Source: Rhizopus sp. PT2906
Taxonomy: Eukaryota > Mucoromycota > Mucoromycetes > Mucorales > Rhizopodaceae
Length of the DNA stretch: 64,000 bases
Direction of reading: 5' to 3'
Assembly: GCA_025529335.1 (NCBI GenBank)
Contig: JAMYHX010000218.1
Span: 1 to 64,000 of the forward strand
In this document: one piece after another, positions 59,346 to 64,000 of the stretch
Layout: each line of letters begins with the position of its first letter
How positions within the stretch are numbered: position 1 is the first letter of the stretch
Program-made: the position numbers and the translations under genes
The notes under the pieces: model-generated
Told to the model about the DNA's origin: nothing
What the model saw: the letters and a program-made list of their open reading frames with translations, nothing else
Databases searched by the model: none

Positions 59346-60031
59346 TTAGTCAAAACTGACAACCCATTTGTCATTGTCATCTGTGCCTTCATATCCTGTG
59401 ACTTCATTGCCACCCTCTTCAAGGGCAACGTCATGAGAGTGAAGTAGCTTGCCTGTTACTTCATGGCGCAAAATAAAAGGCTGACCTACGCGCCAAAACT
59501 ACAGAAAAACAAGAAAATGAATAATTGTTTCAATTTTCACACAAAGCTATGCTTACATCATCGTATTGTTCATCATCTTCGTCAAACTGTTGAACCTTCC
59601 AAACATCGTTATCATCAGTGTTTTCATCATTACCAAAACAAGAGACTTCTTGCTGGCCTGAGGCAGGGCTTGGAACCTCATGCGAGTGGAGATTGGCGCG
59701 TGTAGGAACGTGTTTGAGACGAACAGGATCGTCCCAACCAACCTCATAGCCAGGTTCTTCCTCAGTCACGACGGGAGGAAGCACAATCCAGGTGCTTTCG
59801 TCGCTTACATAGTCAGCCGTGAATACTCTTTGTTGATATGAGCCGCTGTTGTATGTTTCATTCTTGGATGTAAGAAAGCGGCCGGTGAGGATGTGTTTAA
59901 GAGAGATATGATCACTATTAAAAACCACACGCGGTTCATGACGATGTTATCTCTACTGATATATATTTCGCTTACCCATATCGAATGATACCGTCATCTC
60001 TAGGGCGTCCTCCTTCGTAGTCTTCGCTCAT
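59346..60031 (-). CDS. MIR-repeat protein without signal peptide
   Basis: A 188-aa protein from exons 60031-59976, 59914-59557 and 59498-59346 on the minus strand (567 nt). It contains three MIR-type repeats: IIRYGDHISLKHILTGRFL, then VGWDDPVRLKHVPTRANLHS, then WRVGQPFILRHEVTGKLLHS, each followed by an EVTG/E-V-S-C type strand and D-D-N-D-x-W-x-V. MIR domains occur in protein O-mannosyltransferases, SDF2 and inositol-trisphosphate receptors, and bind ligands. Unlike SDF2, it begins MSEDYEGGRPRDDG with no signal peptide, so a cytosolic role is suggested. Function unknown. Confidence 0.82.
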
Positions 60032-60781
60032 ACTGATAATAGATTATATAAAGTAGAAAAAAGAAGAAAGACGGATATAGAGGTTATTTATAGAAATTGC
60101 TGAGTTTTCGATAGTAATGAACAGTAGCAATAACTTCGAAATCAGACGATCTAAACTTTTCCTTTAGAAGACAACTCTTTCTCCCTCTTTGTACACAAAT
60201 TGTGACAGAGGGCTTTGCCAGATGATGAACAAGTGATCGATAAATATCATAAAAAGATATTGAAAGCACATACTTTGACATTAAGTCTACACAGTGTTTA
60301 TAAAACTCACAGCTCTCTTAGTTCTCTATTAAGTCTCAGCTATAGACGACGTCAGATATTTGCAGTTCGTCATTTCTCTTCAAATAAAAACTTTGCTCAT
60401 TTATCTGGATTCCATATACATATCTTTTTAGGCGCATATTACAATGCCTTATTTCGTATTCGTACGTGTATATCCAATATTTTGAGTGAGAGTTTTTCCC
60501 ATGGTAAATTTATACTACTGCATGAGTAAAAATGCCATTGCTCTTTAACACAAATAAAAGTATACTCTAATCTCTCGATTTCCTATATCCTCCTGCCACG
60601 ATCAGACACAGACAATGCCTGGTCAAAAAGAATGAACTCAAACGCACCTTTTTCATTTAATAAACTGTCAGAGATTGATATTTATAGAAAAAATACATAT
60701 AATCAGAGAATTAAAAAAAAAAGAATATATTACAATAAGAAAATAAATAGATGTGTGTATATATAAAAATATAAGATTGAT
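60032..60781. other. Intergenic region
   Basis: About 750 bp. An open frame without ATG at 60215-60529 on the plus strand (starting at a TTG) was noted but not accepted. The remainder is AT-rich. Confidence 0.35.
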
Positions 60782-63700
60782 TTACAGACTAAGAGTATCG
60801 TCTGCTTGATAAATATAAGACTGGATATGTTTTCTACACTTTCCAGCCAAGGACTTGGCATAAGGAGAATCTAAATCTTGAAGCACTTGATCTCGTAACT
60901 GTGCAATATATGTAGATGCTTGACTAGCCGAAAATGAAGGTGGAGCCGAAATTGATTGGCGTCTTGAGGTTGAGCTTTGATGAATGATAAGAGCCTTCAG
61001 GGTACGCAAATGAACAGCCAAAGTAGATAGGACAAGGACAGAAGCTTCATAGTTGCTGGATGGCATCGAATCAGTCGAAGCAATCTGGCGAATACATTCG
61101 GATGACGCAAAGCGATCCTTGGAGGCTTGTTCAAGTAACATAGGCACACGCTCAAGGCGAGTGTTTTGGACGAGGGCGCAGGCGGCTTCGAGTAAATGGC
61201 AGATCATGCTCTGGTGTCTTCGTAGCAGGTTGGACGATGGGTGGCTGTTGATGGCTGCTCCCTTCACCCGTGTGTATTCAACCAAGATGTCCATATTATC
61301 TTGTTGGTCCTTGGCAAGCGATTCAAGGGCAAGACCGACACGGACCCACCACTGGAGCATGTGGCCAGGCGCTGTCGTCGTGGCCGATACAGAAAGAACC
61401 TGGTTGAGCTGCTTGTCAGAAAAGACGGGACGGACACCATCAAGGTAGTCAAGCCAGCATTTCTCTAGACGGGCGAGTTGCTGCCAATAAAGGACCAGGT
61501 CTAAGGGAGAGGTAACATAAGGAAGGACAAAGGAGTAGAACACGTTGCGGCAATTGTCGCTACCAGACTGTGTGGGGTCTTCGGGGAAGAGGTAGGCGCC
61601 ATGGTTAAATCCGTTACGAGCGTTGAGCATATGGAGGATTTGGGTATGACATTCGGACTTGAGAAACTGGTGAGTGATGATCTCATCTTCATTTTTGCTG
61701 TTTAAACAGTCAATGACCTTTTGCCACTGGGCGGGGACAACGTGGGAAGCAATCCAGGGAGGAAGGCAGAGTTCGAGCTGGAGGGCAATGCTAGCATGGA
61801 CACGAGCAATGGTGTTGTGACCACAGTAGGTAACATAGTCCTTGTCACGCTTCATTTTGTGAAGTTGAGCAAGCATACCAAGAGAGGAGTGAAGCATGCT
61901 GAGACGAGAAATATCGGGATTACCTAAAAATAGAGAACAAAAAAGGAAACAAGAAAGCAAATGGAGTCAATGCAAAGGGGGTATTTATTAGAATGGTGTC
62001 ATTATTCAATGCGTACCTCCAAGACACTCGACTTCGTTCAAACGGATCCAGGCTCCGATGCGAGAGAGCTCCTCAGGGCAGCCCGAGGGCTTGGAGTTTC
62101 TGTGAAGAAACTGGAGCATGAACTGAGGTACCAAAAGATAGACGAGGTCACGCGTTATATCCACGAGAGTAAGTACGATAGAATGGAGGTCGTTTCGATG
62201 TTTGAGAATAATTGTTGGGGAAGACTTGCCAACAAGTTGGACCAGGTTGATGTACAGACGGCTCCAGGCAGTAGGCACTTCACTTGCGTAATGGCAATGG
62301 TCAAGACACTTCTTGGGTCTCTTGACAGGACGGGGGCGCAGCCAGCGAAGAGCAAGAGGAAGTAACAAAAGATAAAATAAGCCAAAGGCATAAATGGCAT
62401 AACGAGCTATTGGCCTAAAGACATGATGTTAGTAAAGAAGTAATGATCAAAATAAAGTACAAGCTTACCAAATATCCAAAAATGTGGCGTTGTACAAGTT
62501 CCTGTAATAGGTGCTACTAGTACTTGTGTTGCCAAAATCAGTAAAGCCGCTTTGGGGTTCATGAGGGATTGGGCTGGAAGAAGGAGCGGCAGTAAAGAAT
62601 GCGAGGCACATGAAGGCAGCCATAAATACTTTGTTGTTCGGACTTGTCTCGTCTTCGGAGGAGGAAGATTTCTTGGATGATGTCTTTTTTGACTGACGAC
62701 GGCGATAGGGTCTTCTTTCCGGTTTAGGCAAGAGCTGAGCTAAGGCGGCACGTTGAGCAGCACGTTCACGGAGCAATTTTTGTCGTTCGATTCGCTCACG
62801 TTCCTGAGCCTCACGACGCTCACGAGCCAGACGTTCGTTTTCGGCCTTTTCGAATTCACTCTTCTGATAGAGGAATCGTGAGAGAACTTCTTGACCACCA
62901 GGCATCTGAGCGATAATTTGTTGAAGGATGAGGTTTTCCTTGTCCACACGTTCATTGGATGTCTTGAGGAACTGGATGTACTCGGTTGCCTTGCGCAGAA
63001 TAGTAGCCTTGTTCAGTTTCTTGGCAACTTCAACGCCATCAACAATTTCAGTTTCAGAATCGGTTGAACTGTTGTCATCGTCTTTGTCATGGTGATGAGC
63101 GGACCCTGAACTGACGCGTGCCTTATAGAGGGCAGGAACAACATTCTTGAGCTCACGGATACGGTCGTTGATGTTGTTTCGGTATCTGCGTTCGATGGCG
63201 TTGTGGGCCACCTTCTTGAGCTGTTTGCCAGGAGCATGGATCAGATTGGGATCACTGATGGTGCGTATGGTAGCCTGTCGGGTTGTCTTGCGCCAGTGTT
63301 TATCATCTTTGTCATCTTCGTCTTCATCCAACGGATGAACAGGACCTACAAAGACAAATTAGTAAAAAAAAAATAAAAAATATTTTAGTATGCATACTTT
63401 TAAATTGACACCATTGATTTATAGATGAAAAGTTCGCCACTGGCACATCTAATGGCGGAGAGGGCAATTCAGTGTGGGTTGTGGACATGGCTTGCTGAGG
63501 AGATATATCGTTCATGGGTGTTGTTGGTATGTTGATGCCAGGTACATCGTGGTTTAAAGTGTACAGACATTTTTTATTGTTTGAAAAGAAGCCCGCCAAG
63601 GCTTTATTGGCTTCATCCTTAATGGCGTTAATAGAGTATAGAGGAGGACTACTCATAGGAGGTGATAAAGAATGAGAAGTGTATCCATCTGAAGAGGACA

Positions 63701-64000
63701 GTGGTGAACTAGAAGGAGAAATATGAGTTTGTCTCTGTTGTTGTTGTTGTAATCCCCAATTGAATAGAAAGTTGGATTGTTGTTGTTGTTGTGTGTTATG
63801 TTGTAGTGGAGATGAATAGTATCTATTATTATTATTGTTTGTAGGCGAATTTATTGAAGGCAGCATTGAATTGTTAGATTCATTTTGATCTTCTTGCCTA
63901 CTCTGTTGTTGTCTATTTTGTTGTTGGTCTTCATGATAAAGTATATCACGATTATTATTTTGCTGATTTGAGTTTGCGACCTCAAAATAAGCGTCAAAGT
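60782..64000 (-). CDS. SRE1: SREBP-type membrane-bound bHLH transcription factor (5' end outside window)
   Basis: Sterol regulatory element-binding protein; released from the ER membrane when sterols are low. The gene continues beyond 64000, so the start is not in the window. Exons on the minus strand: >64000-63398, 63345-62469, 62414-62017, 61923-60782, with in-frame junctions. The N-terminal region is Asn/Gln-rich and Ser/Pro-rich. The bHLH has the diagnostic Tyr (NAIERRYRNNINDRIRELK; AKKLNKATILRKATEYIQFL) and a leucine zipper. Two hydrophobic segments (VFMAAFMCLAFFTAA; then ARYAIYAFGLFYLLLLPLAL) bracket a loop. A long helical C-terminal region (about 480 aa) matches the regulatory domain. 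TM hairpin plus complete regulatory tail fit the cleavage-activated SREBP class. Whether Scap- or Dsc-dependent cleavage applies is unknown. Confidence 0.9.

Noticed and set aside
60215..60529. Plus-strand open frame near the MIR gene
   Set aside because: It starts with TTG, has no ATG or plausible upstream exon and no recognisable family.

Overview
This is eukaryotic nuclear DNA, best explained as a filamentous fungus of the Mucoromycota and probably Mucorales (inference). Genes are dense and AT-rich, with about 80 short introns (mostly 45-60 nt, GT-AG). Most gene models were assembled by hand. Nearly every complete multi-exon model sums to an exact multiple of three once spliced, which supports the boundaries. 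The order-level guess rests on the lineage-typical SREBP-type and APSES regulators and on a relic LINE gag-like ORF that I recall from Mucoralean genomes.

Layout. 1-12 kb: a divergent pair of ubiquitin ligases, RMD5 (GID/CTLH; minus, cut by the left edge) and the giant HECT ligase TOM1/HUWE1 (plus, 12 exons, 3497 aa). 12-18.5 kb, all minus: a small SET-domain protein, an Mbp1/Res-type APSES-ankyrin cell-cycle factor, and an unusual SPX-ACT-HAD protein that joins a phosphate-sensing SPX domain to phosphoserine phosphatase. 18.5-21 kb: a transposon-rich island with a PIF1/Helitron helicase relic and a shortened Fanzor copy. 21-29.3 kb: a coiled-coil protein, a Sel1 relic, an UNC-45/Cro1/She4 myosin chaperone with a 5-nt microexon, a CINP homologue and an Mlx-like bHLH factor. 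30.5-31.3 kb: a decayed Tc1/mariner transposase. 31.6-43 kb: DBP2, ATP23, YOP1, METAP2, mRNA capping enzyme, a GT8 glycosyltransferase and EMC7. 43-51 kb: a secreted class 3 lipase, a FetB/UPF0014 permease, a She3-like coiled-coil protein, a secreted I9-type inhibitor and a casein kinase 1. 51.3-54.3 kb: a near-complete Fanzor (eukaryotic TnpB relative) with a conserved 3' flank. 55-64 kb: an MFS anion transporter, a LINE ORF1 relic, a cytosolic-looking MIR-repeat protein and an SREBP factor that runs off the right edge.

The strongest unusual system is the Fanzor locus. Its reading frame carries the RuvC motifs and a terminal TnpB-type zinc ribbon, but is broken by two compensating 1-nt frameshifts. 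Its 3' flank, the position where TnpB/Fanzor guide RNAs are encoded, forms a hairpin and is conserved in a second, internally deleted copy 31 kb away. Most other genes are ordinary housekeeping genes: ubiquitin ligation, ER biogenesis, mRNA capping, methionine removal, myosin folding, lipid and iron homeostasis.
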